27,540 bases of DNA from an uncultured Lachnospiraceae bacterium (GTDB lineage: Bacteria > Bacillota > Clostridia > Lachnospirales > Lachnospiraceae), in the NCBI GenBank assembly GCA_910577105.1, contig CAJTMB010000036.1, positions 1 through 27,540 on the forward strand, read 5' to 3'. This document shows, one piece after another, positions 14,879 to 22,727 of the stretch (the first letter of the stretch is position 1; each line of letters begins with the position of its first letter). The translations under genes were made by a program, and so were the position numbers. The notes below the pieces were generated by a model. It saw only the letters and a program-made list of their open reading frames with translations. It had not been told where the DNA came from and searched no databases.

Positions 14879-17128
14879 GTGAAGGGGATTGGATACAGGG
14901 GGATTAAAAAAGGTTTTGTTTTAGTGGCAGTTTTTCTGGTTTTCCTGGCGGGATGCGGAATGAGGGGGGACGATGGCGGGAAAGGGGCTGTCACGCTGCC
15001 TGCGGAAGGAAGGGAGAAAGAAAAAGAAGAGAAAGAGGTTTTTGATGTGCTGCCGATTGTGGCGGTGGATGAGGAGTATGTCTGGGAGGAGGGGGAGTTT
15101 TCTTTTGGAGAGCTTCATATAGCGGTTCCACAGGAATTGTTGGAGAAAACGCAGGTTAAGGACGTTACCCTTTCGGACGGCAGCAGGGGCGCCTGTATGT
15201 GGAGTGAGGAATATAGCTGTCCGGTGGAAATTGTTTTTTACCATTACAAGGCCGCATGGCAGCAGGAACCGATGCATATGCACAGCCTTGCCTATGCCCT
15301 GATGGAGCTATTGGACACGGACAGCATATGCTGCCGCAATACGGACGGGGATGAACTGTCATTTGTGGCGGAAGATAACTTCTGGTTTTATTATGTGTTG
15401 GTGCGCGGGGAGGATATTTATCTGGTAAAGGATTTGAATACTCTTGCTAATTTTAGTTTTTATGGTTTTCATTACGACAATGCGCTTACATGGGGAGAAG
15501 GAGGGGACGAAGTCACAGTTTACGGGGATGCAATCGTCGAATATGTCAGGGGAACAGAACCGGACGGAAACGTTTTCTTTTTGATACAAGGAGAGAATGA
15601 TATTACCATATACAAAAACAGCATGGAAAATTTTTCTCAGACATTGTATAAAGGAGAAGACAGAAGGCCTGACGTTTCCTTTGAAAAGGATATTAATTTT
15701 GACGGTTATCCTGATTTGTGCGGTTACAGGGATTATTATCTTTACCACCCGGAAAGCGAGTGTTTTGAAAAGGTGGAAACAGATATAGATTTTCATATAC
15801 CGTATGACGCTTATTTTTTTGAAGAGGGAAAGACGATATGGAAGAGCGATACAAAGTATGATAAGGAAACATGGCTTAGGAGAGCATATATAGAGCAGCT
15901 TTGGCAGTGGGAGGAGTATGAACTGGTGCTTGTGCGGGAATGTGTGGCGGAGTTTGGGGAAAAAGAGGTCACCATCTGCGCAAGGGAGGTGCAGACGGAT
16001 AAGGAGCTGTTTACCGCTGTCATTCCTAATGAGGAGTACGATGGGAACCTGACAGAATTAAGAGCTTTGTATGAGAGGTTTTATGCCGGTTATGTGCCAA
16101 AGGAGGCTTATTATCTGGAACACAGGGCGGCAGGGGAGATATCCTATATTCCCGACGGACTGATAGATTTGCTGTCGGAGGCCATGTTGGATGGCACAGA
16201 ACTGGAAACCCTGGAGGCAATGGTAAATGACAGGGAGCTTTCGGATGAAGAATCGCGGGAGATTGCTTTTGCAAACAGGGAAACCGCCCGTATCATATTG
16301 GGTATGGGATTACAAGGCAGTTTACTGGCGGTTATGGGGGACGGCGACAACGATGGGATTGAGGATGTCCTGGCGGAGATATATACCGGAGGAAGCGGCG
16401 GTGTTACGGAGTTTGCCTTTTTCAAAGGACAGCCGGACGGCACTTTTTCGTATACAGGCAGTTATTCCCATGTTATGGAAGAGTTTGCCCTGATTTGTTA
16501 TGAAGGGAAAAACTATCTTTGCCGGACTACCTATGACTATAACAAAAAGATGTATGACGGCTTGGATTTGTTTTATTACGAGGACGGGAGAAGAAAGGAA
16601 AGCGTATCCCTGTACTTTGTGCCTGAAACATATCAGGTGCAGGTAAAATCCTATGCTTCGGAAGCTTACAGGGACTATGCGGAAGCCTATTTTACGGCAG
16701 AGGACTGCATGGAAGCCAGTGACAGGATAAATCAGTGTGAGGCTTTTTTGGGGAGTGCGGAAACAAAAGGGGAGGATGGATACTCCTGCGATTTGGACAA
16801 TGACGGGGAAGCGGAGAGTTATAAACGATACATCTGGTATCCCTCCAACATGATGCAGTATGGACTGTCTTTTGAGTGCGCGGACTTGCCTATGGCATAC
16901 GAAGCCATCTATGGAAGTGAGCAGGATGGTTTTCCCGTTATTTTCTGGGTGGAGGAAGCGGACGGGGAAAATATTACGAATGTCCTGTACCAGACAGGAT
17001 TGTATGACTTCCATCTTGCAGGCTTTGTTATCGGGGAAGAGGATTATAAACAGGTATATGATATAGAGTGCCTTGCAAAGTGTACGGTAAAGGCAGACAG
17101 GCGCTTTATCTATGAAGGAGAAGAATAG
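14879..17128 (+). CDS. Large lipoprotein with Asp-rich, calcium-type repeats
   Basis: About 749 residues from a GTG start, chosen because GGGAGGGG lies 5 bases upstream and gives a normal signal peptide; an ATG at 14831 lacks a spaced ribosome binding site. The lipobox FLAGC ends the signal (Cys26). The rest is acidic and extracellular. Three segments have the D-x-[DN]-x-DG loop style of calcium-binding or FG-GAP-like proteins: DINFDGYPDLCGY, GDGDNDGIEDVLAEIYTGGSGG and DLDNDGEAESY. I recognise no catalytic motif. It starts a group with the small gene at 17129 (immediately abutting) and queH. Function unknown; surface binding or sensing is a guess. Confidence 0.75.
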   Translation: MKGIGYRGIKKGFVLVAVFLVFLAGCGMRGDDGGKGAVTLPAEGREKEKEEKEVFDVLPIVAVDEEYVWEEGEFSFGELHIAVPQELLEKTQVKDVTLSDGSRGACMWSEEYSCPVEIVFYHYKAAWQQEPMHMHSLAYALMELLDTDSICCRNTDGDELSFVAEDNFWFYYVLVRGEDIYLVKDLNTLANFSFYGFHYDNALTWGEGGDEVTVYGDAIVEYVRGTEPDGNVFFLIQGENDITIYKNSMENFSQTLYKGEDRRPDVSFEKDINFDGYPDLCGYRDYYLYHPESECFEKVETDIDFHIPYDAYFFEEGKTIWKSDTKYDKETWLRRAYIEQLWQWEEYELVLVRECVAEFGEKEVTICAREVQTDKELFTAVIPNEEYDGNLTELRALYERFYAGYVPKEAYYLEHRAAGEISYIPDGLIDLLSEAMLDGTELETLEAMVNDRELSDEESREIAFANRETARIILGMGLQGSLLAVMGDGDNDGIEDVLAEIYTGGSGGVTEFAFFKGQPDGTFSYTGSYSHVMEEFALICYEGKNYLCRTTYDYNKKMYDGLDLFYYEDGRRKESVSLYFVPETYQVQVKSYASEAYRDYAEAYFTAEDCMEASDRINQCEAFLGSAETKGEDGYSCDLDNDGEAESYKRYIWYPSNMMQYGLSFECADLPMAYEAIYGSEQDGFPVIFWVEEADGENITNVLYQTGLYDFHLAGFVIGEEDYKQVYDIECLAKCTVKADRRFIYEGEE

Positions 17129-17500
17129 ATGGCGGAGAAAAAGGAGTACAAAAGTTTTTTGTATATGCTGCCGGTGGAGGCAGGCGCGGGAAAGCTGGCG
17201 GGAGCGTTGCCATTTCTGGAAAGAAAGTCTGTGGAAATCTGGACGGAAATGAATCTGCTGGAAATTACGCTGGCAGGTGGCGCACTGACCTTTGAGGATA
17301 TGATGCCGGAGCTTTGTGGGAAAGAGGATGAAAAGCTTTTGGCAGACATGGAAGTGAAGCAGGTGTATGCCTGCGACTATGAAGCGGAGGACGCAAAAGC
17401 GGTGCAGGAGATAATGAAGGCTCTGACGGAAAGCTTTGGCGGTTTTCTGGCGTCTGACACTGTGGATTTTAAGCCTTTTCTTAAAGTGGGAGAACTGTGA
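17129..17500 (+). CDS. Small hypothetical protein
   Basis: 123 residues, acidic, no signal peptide or membrane segment, so cytoplasmic. I do not recognise the family. The ATG directly follows the lipoprotein stop (TAGATG) with AAGGAG 8 bases ahead, and the stop overlaps the queH start (TGATG), so all three genes are translationally linked. The sequence predicts alternating strands and helices (FLYMLPVEAGAGKLAGALPF, then WTEMNLLEITLAGGALTFED), and the linkage to queH is positional only. Confidence 0.7.
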   Translation: MAEKKEYKSFLYMLPVEAGAGKLAGALPFLERKSVEIWTEMNLLEITLAGGALTFEDMMPELCGKEDEKLLADMEVKQVYACDYEAEDAKAVQEIMKALTESFGGFLASDTVDFKPFLKVGEL

Positions 17501-18168
17501 TGAATAAACCCAATTATCAGAAGGATTTAGATAAGCTACTGGATAAAATCACAAAACAAAAAGCGGCGGGGCAGGAGGCGCCCGCGCTTTTTCTGCATAG
17601 CTGCTGCGCACCTTGTTCAAGCTATGTTTTAAAGTACCTGCGGGAGTATTTCAGAATTACGGTATTTTACTACAATCCCAATATTTCCGAGGAAGCGGAA
17701 TACAAAAAAAGGGTGGAGGAGCAGAAAAAACTGATTGCCCTTTACAATGAGCAGGTAAAAGCGGGAGCCTGCGGGTATCCGATAGAAACCATTACGGGGG
17801 ATTATGAGCCGGAAGCTTTTTTTGAATTGGCTGCCCCTTATAAGGACTGTCCGGAAGGCGGGGAAAGGTGTTTCCTTTGTTATGAAATGCGTCTGCGAAA
17901 GACTGCAACGAAAGCAAAGGAAGAAGGCTTTGATTATTTTGCCACCACCCTTACCATCAGCCCGCTTAAGAATGCGGAAAAGCTGAATGAAATCGGGCAC
18001 AGGCTTTCCGGCGAGCTGGGGATAGCATGGCTGCCCTCTGACTTTAAGAAAAAAGATGGATATAAGCAGTCGATAGCGCTGTCTGCGGAGTACGGACTGT
18101 ACCGGCAGGACTACTGTGGATGCGTGTACTCATATCTGGAAAGGCACAAAGGGGAAAAGAAGCCGTAA
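17500..18168 (+). CDS. queH: Epoxyqueuosine reductase QueH
   Basis: 222 residues. QueH reduces epoxyqueuosine to queuosine in tRNA, the last step of queuosine synthesis, replacing the cobalamin enzyme QueG. Family features seen: LHSCCAPCSSYVLKYL near residue 32 (paired Cys and a CxxC), CFLCYEMRLRKTA, the ATTLTISPLKN segment, and YRQDYCGCVYS. These cysteines hold an iron-sulfur cluster and a nearby metal site in characterised QueH. The GTG at 17497 is in frame, but the ATG at 17500, in a TGATG overlap, is better spaced from GGGAG. No other queuosine genes are in the window, which fits salvage or a scattered pathway. Confidence 0.95.
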   Translation: MNKPNYQKDLDKLLDKITKQKAAGQEAPALFLHSCCAPCSSYVLKYLREYFRITVFYYNPNISEEAEYKKRVEEQKKLIALYNEQVKAGACGYPIETITGDYEPEAFFELAAPYKDCPEGGERCFLCYEMRLRKTATKAKEEGFDYFATTLTISPLKNAEKLNEIGHRLSGELGIAWLPSDFKKKDGYKQSIALSAEYGLYRQDYCGCVYSYLERHKGEKKP

Positions 18169-18226
18169 AAATATGGCGGTCAGGGCAGGAAAGGCTTGCC
18201 AGATTTGGGAAATGCATATATGATAT

Positions 18227-18290
18227 TGTGAGAAGTACTTCTAAAACTCAGCAGCAGAGGCTGTTTCGTTAAGAAGTACTAAGTCTCACA
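18227..18290. repeat. Hairpin repeat element, copy 2 (AGTACTTCT family)
   Basis: TGTGAGA plus AGTACTTCT (18227-18242) pairs with AGAAGTACT and TCTCACA (18272-18290). Compared with copy 1, two A-T pairs of the outer arm are G-C here, a paired change on both sides. The loop holds a small hairpin CAGC-AGAG-GCTG followed by TTTCG. Confidence 0.75.
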
Positions 18291-18292
18291 CT

Positions 18293-18320
18293 GGAGAATG
18301 CCTAAAATGCGGCATTCTCC
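18293..18320. repeat. Perfect 10 bp hairpin between repeat copies
   Basis: GGAGAATGCC (18293-18302) and GGCATTCTCC (18311-18320), loop TAAAATGC. It is absent at the equivalent place of the second repeat unit (around 18513), so it looks like an insertion flanked by CACA. Confidence 0.6.
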
Positions 18321-18321
18321 G

Positions 18322-18371
18322 CACAGATTTGAGATTCCGCAGAGCGGAATCATGTTGGTTAGTGTGAGAAA
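18322..18371 (+). repeat. Upstream copy of the argS start region
   Basis: About 45 of 50 bases match 18513-18562, which contains the argS ribosome binding site and start. Both contain the hairpin GATTCCGC / GCGGAATC. Here the ribosome binding site is weakened (GGAGG to TTGGT) and ATG is replaced by GTG. The GTG at 18364 opens a 23-codon frame that ends with TGA at 18433-18435, inside the left arm of hairpin copy 3. This is a tandem duplication upstream of argS. Confidence 0.75.
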
Positions 18372-18429
18372 CGAGTCTGCCACCTGCGCCGGAGGCGTTT
18401 GGTGGAGAGGCGGGAAAGGCGTGAGTTTA

Positions 18430-18513
18430 GCGTGAGAAGAACTTCTAACGCTTGCATGCAGCAAAGGCTGCTTCGCGAAGAAGTTCTATGTCTGCGCAGC
18501 AGACATTTCTCAC
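18430..18513. repeat. Hairpin repeat element, copy 3, with an extra hairpin in the right arm
   Basis: GCGTGAGA plus AGAACTTCT (18430-18446) pairs with AGAAGTTCT (18479-18487) and a displaced TCTCAC (18508-18513). The T to A change in the left arm is matched by A to T in the right arm. The right outer arm is interrupted by an 8 bp perfect hairpin ATGTCTGC / GCAGACAT (18488-18506). The loop contains GCAGC-AAAG-GCTGC followed by TTCG. Confidence 0.7.
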
Positions 18514-18554
18514 ACAGATTTGAGATTCCGCAAAGCGGAATCATGGAGGTTAGT

Positions 18555-20321
18555 ATGAAAAAGATATTGGATTTGATTTCGGAGGAAGTGCAAAAGGGGT
18601 TTGAAAAGGCGGGATATGCACCGGAACTGGGAAGGGTGACAATCTCCAACAGGCCGGATTTATGTGAATATCAGTGCAACGGCGCCATGGCAGGTGCGAA
18701 ACAGTACAAAAAGGCGCCCATCATGATAGCAAATGATGTGGCGGCAGCGCTTGCAGGCAGCGAGGTATTTTCAAAGGTTGCTGCTGTGGCTCCCGGTTTT
18801 TTGAACCTGGATGTGAGGGAAGCGTTTCTGACTTCTTATTTAAAAGGGATGGAATCCCATGCAAAGTTTGGGCTGGAGATGCCCAAAAACCCTGAAAAGG
18901 TGATAATTGATTACGGCGGTCCCAATATCGCAAAGCCTTTGCATGTAGGTCATCTCCGTTCCGCTGTGATTGGAGAGAGTGTTAAACGTATTCTGCGCTA
19001 CTGCGGGCATGAGGTAATCGGGGATATCCATATGGGCGACTGGGGACAGCCGTTGGGACTTGTCATCACAGAGCTTAGGGAACATCAGCCGGATTTAATT
19101 TATTTTGATGAAAGCTATACGGGCGAGTATCCGAAGGAAGCGCCCTTTACCGTATCGGAGCTGGAGGAACTGTATCCCACGGCCAGCAAAAAGAGCAAGG
19201 AAGATGAGGCGTACAAGGCAAGGGCCATGGAGGTAACCTACAAGATGCAGAGCGGCGTCAGGGGTTACCGCGCCATCTGGAAGCATATTCTGGAGGTGTC
19301 CGTTGCGGATTTGCGGAAAAACTATGCCAACTTGAATGTGGATTTTGATTTGTGGAAGGGAGAATCGGACGTACACGATTTGATTCCCGACATGGTGGCC
19401 TATATGAAAGAAGAAGGGTATGCCCATGAAAGCGAGGGAGCGTTGGTAGTGGACGTCAAGGAGGACACCGACACAAAGGAAATCCCTCCCTGCATGATTT
19501 TAAAATCAGACGGGGCAGCCCTGTACAATACCACCGATTTGGCGACCATTTTAGAGCGCATGAACACCATGCATCCCGACAGGCTGATTTACCTGACGGA
19601 CAAGAGGCAGGAACTATACTTTGAACAGGTATTCCGTTGTGCAAGGAAGACAAAGCTGGTAACGCCCAAAACAAGACTGGACTGGATTGGCTTCGGTACC
19701 ATGAACGGCAAGGACGGAAAGCCCTTTAAGACCCGTGACGGTGGTGTGATGCGGCTGGATTTGCTGGTGAAGGAAACCACCGACGAAATGTACCGCAAGA
19801 TTACGGAAAACAGGGAGATGCCCGAAGAGGAAGCTAAAAAGACAGCCAAACTGATTGCACTTTCCGCGTTGAAATACGGGGATTTGTCCAATCAGGCTTC
19901 CAAGGATTATGCATTTGACATTGAGAGGTTTACCTCTTTTGAAGGGGATACGGGACCCTATATCCTTTATACCATTGTGCGCATCAAATCCATACTGGCT
20001 AAGTTTAAGGAGCAGGGCGGCTCCCTTGCGGAACTGGAATTAAAGGATGCCGGAAGCGGTGCGGAAAAAGCGCTGGTAATGCAGCTTACCGCATTCAATT
20101 CCGCCATGGAAGGCGCCTGTGCGGAGATTGCCCCCCACAGGATATGCGCGTACATCTATGATTTGGCAAACGCCTTTAACCGTTTCTACCATGAAACCAA
20201 GATACTGGCGGAGGAGGACAACGGAAAGAAGGAAGGACTTCTGGCGCTTCTGGTATTGACAAGGGATGTGCTGGAAACCTGCATTGACGTGCTGGGCTTT
20301 GGCGCGCCGGAGAGGATGTAA
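18555..20321 (+). CDS. argS: Arginyl-tRNA synthetase
   Basis: 588 residues from the ATG with GGAGG 5 bases upstream; an open frame extends upstream to 18399, but it runs through repeats and has no initiation site there. The N-terminal Add-1 domain (tRNA D-loop contact) precedes the class I core with its HIGH motif as HVGH in GPNIAKPLHVGHLRSAVIGE. Other ArgRS blocks are DRLIYLTDKRQELYFEQVF and, at the KMSKS position, the loop GKDGKPFKTRDGG. The C-terminal helical DALR domain reads the anticodon (ILYTIVRIKSIL, then DLANAFNRFYHETKI). It charges tRNA-Arg. It is preceded by duplicated repeats and followed by a long palindrome rather than an ordinary terminator. Confidence 0.97.
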   Translation: MKKILDLISEEVQKGFEKAGYAPELGRVTISNRPDLCEYQCNGAMAGAKQYKKAPIMIANDVAAALAGSEVFSKVAAVAPGFLNLDVREAFLTSYLKGMESHAKFGLEMPKNPEKVIIDYGGPNIAKPLHVGHLRSAVIGESVKRILRYCGHEVIGDIHMGDWGQPLGLVITELREHQPDLIYFDESYTGEYPKEAPFTVSELEELYPTASKKSKEDEAYKARAMEVTYKMQSGVRGYRAIWKHILEVSVADLRKNYANLNVDFDLWKGESDVHDLIPDMVAYMKEEGYAHESEGALVVDVKEDTDTKEIPPCMILKSDGAALYNTTDLATILERMNTMHPDRLIYLTDKRQELYFEQVFRCARKTKLVTPKTRLDWIGFGTMNGKDGKPFKTRDGGVMRLDLLVKETTDEMYRKITENREMPEEEAKKTAKLIALSALKYGDLSNQASKDYAFDIERFTSFEGDTGPYILYTIVRIKSILAKFKEQGGSLAELELKDAGSGAEKALVMQLTAFNSAMEGACAEIAPHRICAYIYDLANAFNRFYHETKILAEEDNGKKEGLLALLVLTRDVLETCIDVLGFGAPERM

Positions 20322-20330
20322 TCGGGCAGT

Positions 20331-20495
20331 CCCCGCGTCTCTTATCCCGGCGGCGTATCTGTATCTAACAAGGGACGTGAAAAGACGTTGGTCCTTGCGT
20401 TGCGTGTTTTGCAACGCTAGTACCGCTACGTCTTTTCTCGAACGAGAGTGTGCCCGGTGAGATACAGATACGCCGCCGGGATAAGAGACGCGGGG
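20331..20495. repeat. 36 bp perfect palindrome with nested core after argS (hairpin element B)
   Basis: Outer arms 20331-20366 and 20460-20495 are perfectly complementary over all 36 bases, GC-rich at the base (CCCCGCG / CGCGGGG). Inside the 93-base middle are AAAAGACG / CGTCTTTT (20380-20387 and 20429-20436) and GCGTTGC / GCAACGC (20397-20403 and 20411-20417). Read on the minus strand, the core resembles the core of element A after carB. It lies between the argS stop and the tRNA promoter, and no T-run follows. Confidence 0.85.
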
Positions 20496-20525
20496 TAGAA
20501 ATTGTTACATTTTTCTGAAAAGCTA

Positions 20526-20554
20526 TTGACAAATTACTTCATTTTGGATACAAT
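20526..20554 (+). promoter_or_regulatory. Promoter of the tRNA pair
   Basis: TTGACA (20526-20531), a 17-base spacer, and TACAAT (20549-20554), ending 19 bases before tRNA-Val. This is close to consensus, as is usual for tRNA operons. Confidence 0.8.
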
Positions 20555-20573
20555 AGCAAAGTCGGTTGTATTT

Positions 20574-20646
20574 GGGGTCTTAGCTCAGCTGGGAGAGCAT
20601 CTGCCTTACAAGCAGAGGGTCATAGGTTCGAGCCCTATAGGCCCCA
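20574..20646 (+). tRNA. tRNA-Val (anticodon UAC)
   Basis: 73 bases folding as a cloverleaf: acceptor GGGGTCT / AGGCCCC (one G-U), D-arm AGCTCAGCTGGGAGAGC, anticodon arm CTGCC-TTACAAG-CAGAG (the outer pairs CTGC/GCAG clear) with anticodon TAC, and T-arm ATAGG-TTCGAGC-CCTAT. Discriminator A; CCA is not encoded, so it is added after transcription. Confidence 0.95.
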
Positions 20647-20669
20647 TGATTTACCGAATTTCATAATAT

Positions 20670-20743
20670 GGCGAGATAGCTCAGTTGGCTAGAGCATACG
20701 GTTCATACCCGTAGTGTCGAGGGTTCAAATCCCCCTCTCGCTA
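20670..20743 (+). tRNA. Elongator tRNA-Met (anticodon CAU)
   Basis: 74 bases: acceptor GGCGAGA / TCTCGCT (with G1-U72), D-arm AGCTCAGTTGGCTAGAGC, anticodon stem TACGG / CCGTA with loop TTCATAC, T-arm GAGGG-TTCAAAT-CCCCC. The overall pattern matches Bacillus elongator tRNA-Met rather than initiator. A tRNA-Ile2 modified by TilS also has CAT in the gene, but the arms fit Met better. CCA is not encoded. Confidence 0.9.
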
Positions 20744-20745
20744 TT

Positions 20746-20784
20746 AAAAAGCTTGAAAAACAATTGTTTTTCAAGCTTTTTTTG
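20746..20784 (+). terminator. Terminator of the tRNA operon
   Basis: AAAGCTTGAAAAAC (20748-20761) pairs with GTTTTTCAAGCTTT (20766-20779), loop AATT, followed by a T-run. Confidence 0.9.
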
Positions 20785-20830
20785 TGATGTCATTTGTTAC
20801 TTCCTGCAGTTATCTCTGATAAACGGATAG

Positions 20831-22174
20831 TCAATTCCGAAATTAGGCTGTTTTACTCTCTGTAAGGGAAGTGCAGATAATAATCTTCATATTGGAAGTA
20901 ACAGTAATAACAAGATTACCGTGGAAAGCCTTTCCGATAATGCACGCATAGGAATTACCATGTCCGGCAGTCTGGGAGCATTCAGCAATGCATTGGACCA
21001 GGATTACAGCGCCGGATTTTTTAGCGATAACGATACATACACTGTTGCGTCACAGGAAGGGAATGTCCTTGCATTGGTAAAAAAAGACCACGTGCACAGC
21101 CCGGGAAGCGAATGGAAAAGCAATGAAACCAGCCACTGGCACGAATGCGCCTGCGGGAACCGCACGGAGGAAGCATCCCATACGGAAGATAGCGGTACGG
21201 AAGTAAAAGCGCCTACAGAGACGGCGGCAGGGGAGAAGGCATTTCATTGCAGCGTCTGCGGTTGGCTGATAAGGACAGAATCCATCCCTGCCACAGGAAG
21301 CGGGGAAAATACGGGTGGAGGAAACGGCGGCAGTACCGGAGGAGAAGCAAGCAGCGGCAATACGGTATCCAATCCGGCTTACAGCGGTAATACAGGGGAA
21401 GTCCGTAAAGAGGTAGAAAAAGGGGAGAATGTTCCCGAAACAACCATTTCCATGTCTGAAACGGATTTGGCAAATGTAGTGCTGACGGAGGAAGAAAAAC
21501 AGCAGGCAAAAAATGGATTGGATATCAGGATTCTGCTGACCGTGACCGATGCCGGAGACAGTGTAAGTGAAGAAGAGAAAACAGCAACGGAGAGTGCGCT
21601 TGGAAGTTACGAGATGGGACAGTACCTTGACATCAGTCTTTTTAAGGTAATCGGTGAAACGCAAAACAGGATTACGGAAACCGCCGGTATGATTCAGATT
21701 ACGATTGCAATACCGGAAGGTCTGAAAAACACTGACAGCGCCGGAAAGAGGGAGTATATGATTATCCGCGTCCATAATGGGGAAATCCAGACCCTTGCGG
21801 ATAAGGACAATGATGCGGATACCATAACCATAGAAACGGACCGCTTTTCCACGTATGCCTTAGCTTACAAGGATTCACCGTTAGAGCAAGAAAACGAGAA
21901 AGACACGGAACCTAAAACCGGGGATAACGAACCGATAAGATGGTATGCAACGCTTGCAATGATAGCCGGGTTTGCTTATCTGCTGCTTTACTTTGCAGAC
22001 GGCGCGCATGGTATGACTGAAAAAGAAAAGCGAAAGCTTGTGGAGAGGATTATCCATTGGGCGCACCGGGGCGGGCGCATACGCAGACTGCCTGCGCTGG
22101 CGGCAATTTTCCTGCTCTTGGTATACTATCATGGCATCGGTAAAAAGATAGCCGTCAGGTGGCAGGAGATTTAA
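20831..22174 (+). pseudogene. 5'-truncated surface protein with PKTGD-type anchor region
   Basis: The frame is open from just after TAG at 20828-20830; the first usable start is GTG 20921 (417 codons) and it has no ribosome binding site. Convincing surface-protein sequence already begins before it (about 20879, NLHIGSNSNNKITVES), so the 5' part has been lost. Order: end of a repetitive strand-rich domain (RIGITMSGSLGAFSN), a Cys/His segment (HWHECACG ... CSVCGW), a Gly/Ser linker, a domain at ~170-310, then EPKTGDN, a membrane segment, a basic loop and a second hydrophobic segment near the C-terminus. PKTGD plus a membrane segment resembles a sortase signal, but the long tail is not canonical. 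Either a decayed gene or a cryptic remnant beside the tRNA operon. Confidence 0.7.
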
Positions 22175-22249
22175 AAAGCAGTAACGCAGGAATAAACAGG
22201 TTATCTTGTCCATATACTTTAGTAATTCATTTTTTCGGGAGGGAAGGAT

Positions 22250-22480
22250 ATGGCAAGAGGACAAAGAAAACCGATAGAGGAAAAGATTCGGGAAAAGGAA
22301 GAACTGATTGCGGGATTAAAGGAAAGGCTCCATGCGGAGGAAAGGGAACTTGCAGAGCTGAAAAAGGAAAAACGCAGCAGGGAAATCGAAACGATTACTT
22401 TGATGCTGGAGGAGGCCGACATCAGTATTGATGAGGCAAAAAAAATCATTGCACAGCATGTATCCGGCGCTGCGGTATAG
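22250..22480 (+). CDS. Small coiled-coil protein
   Basis: 76 residues, highly charged and predicted almost wholly helical. Residues ~8-48 form a heptad-like coiled coil (EEKIREKEELIAGLKERL, then AEERELAELKKEKRSREIE). The C-terminal stretch LMLEEADISIDEAKKIIAQH could form a separate helical hairpin. There is no signal peptide. GGGAGGGAAGG precedes the ATG, and a strong terminator follows, so it is probably its own short unit. I do not recognise a named family. Confidence 0.7.
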   Translation: MARGQRKPIEEKIREKEELIAGLKERLHAEERELAELKKEKRSREIETITLMLEEADISIDEAKKIIAQHVSGAAV

Positions 22481-22500
22481 ACGCCGGATGTGCAAACGAA

Positions 22501-22542
22501 GATGTTGCGAACGTCCTGACGGATGTCCGCAGCATCTTTTTT
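22501..22542 (+). terminator. Rho-independent terminator
   Basis: GATGTTGCGAACGTCC (22501-22516) pairs, with a few mismatches or wobbles, with GGATGTCCGCAGCATC (22521-22536), followed by TTTTTT. A further 8 bp inverted repeat, ATCCGGCG / CGCCGGAT (22462-22469 and 22482-22489), straddles the stop of the coiled-coil gene. Bases 22543-22660 hold nothing recognisable. Confidence 0.85.
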
Positions 22543-22664
22543 GTGCGGGAGCAGATGGGAATTTATTCAGTACACCGCTGCGTCGGGGATTCCCACCCTT
22601 CCCGAAATTTTTGTATGGAATGGCAGCGAACGGACAAAATAGGAACAGAACGTAAAAAAAATGA

Positions 22665-22693
22665 TTGACATTACCGGAAAACAGGAAGATAGT
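22665..22693 (+). promoter_or_regulatory. Possible ispF promoter
   Basis: Perfect TTGACA (22665-22670), a 17-base spacer and a poor -10 GATAGT (22688-22693). Confidence 0.4.
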
Positions 22694-22727
22694 GGTAGTA
22701 ACAAAAGGAAACAGGTGAGGAAAAGTT

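Noticed and set aside
14685..14882. 65-codon open frame after carB
   Set aside because: It runs through both arms of the long palindrome and has no ribosome binding site; the frame is a by-product of the hairpin.
22159..22431. 90-codon open frame overlapping the coiled-coil gene
   Set aside because: It is in another frame of 22250-22480 and lacks a ribosome binding site; the coiled-coil frame has a strong one.
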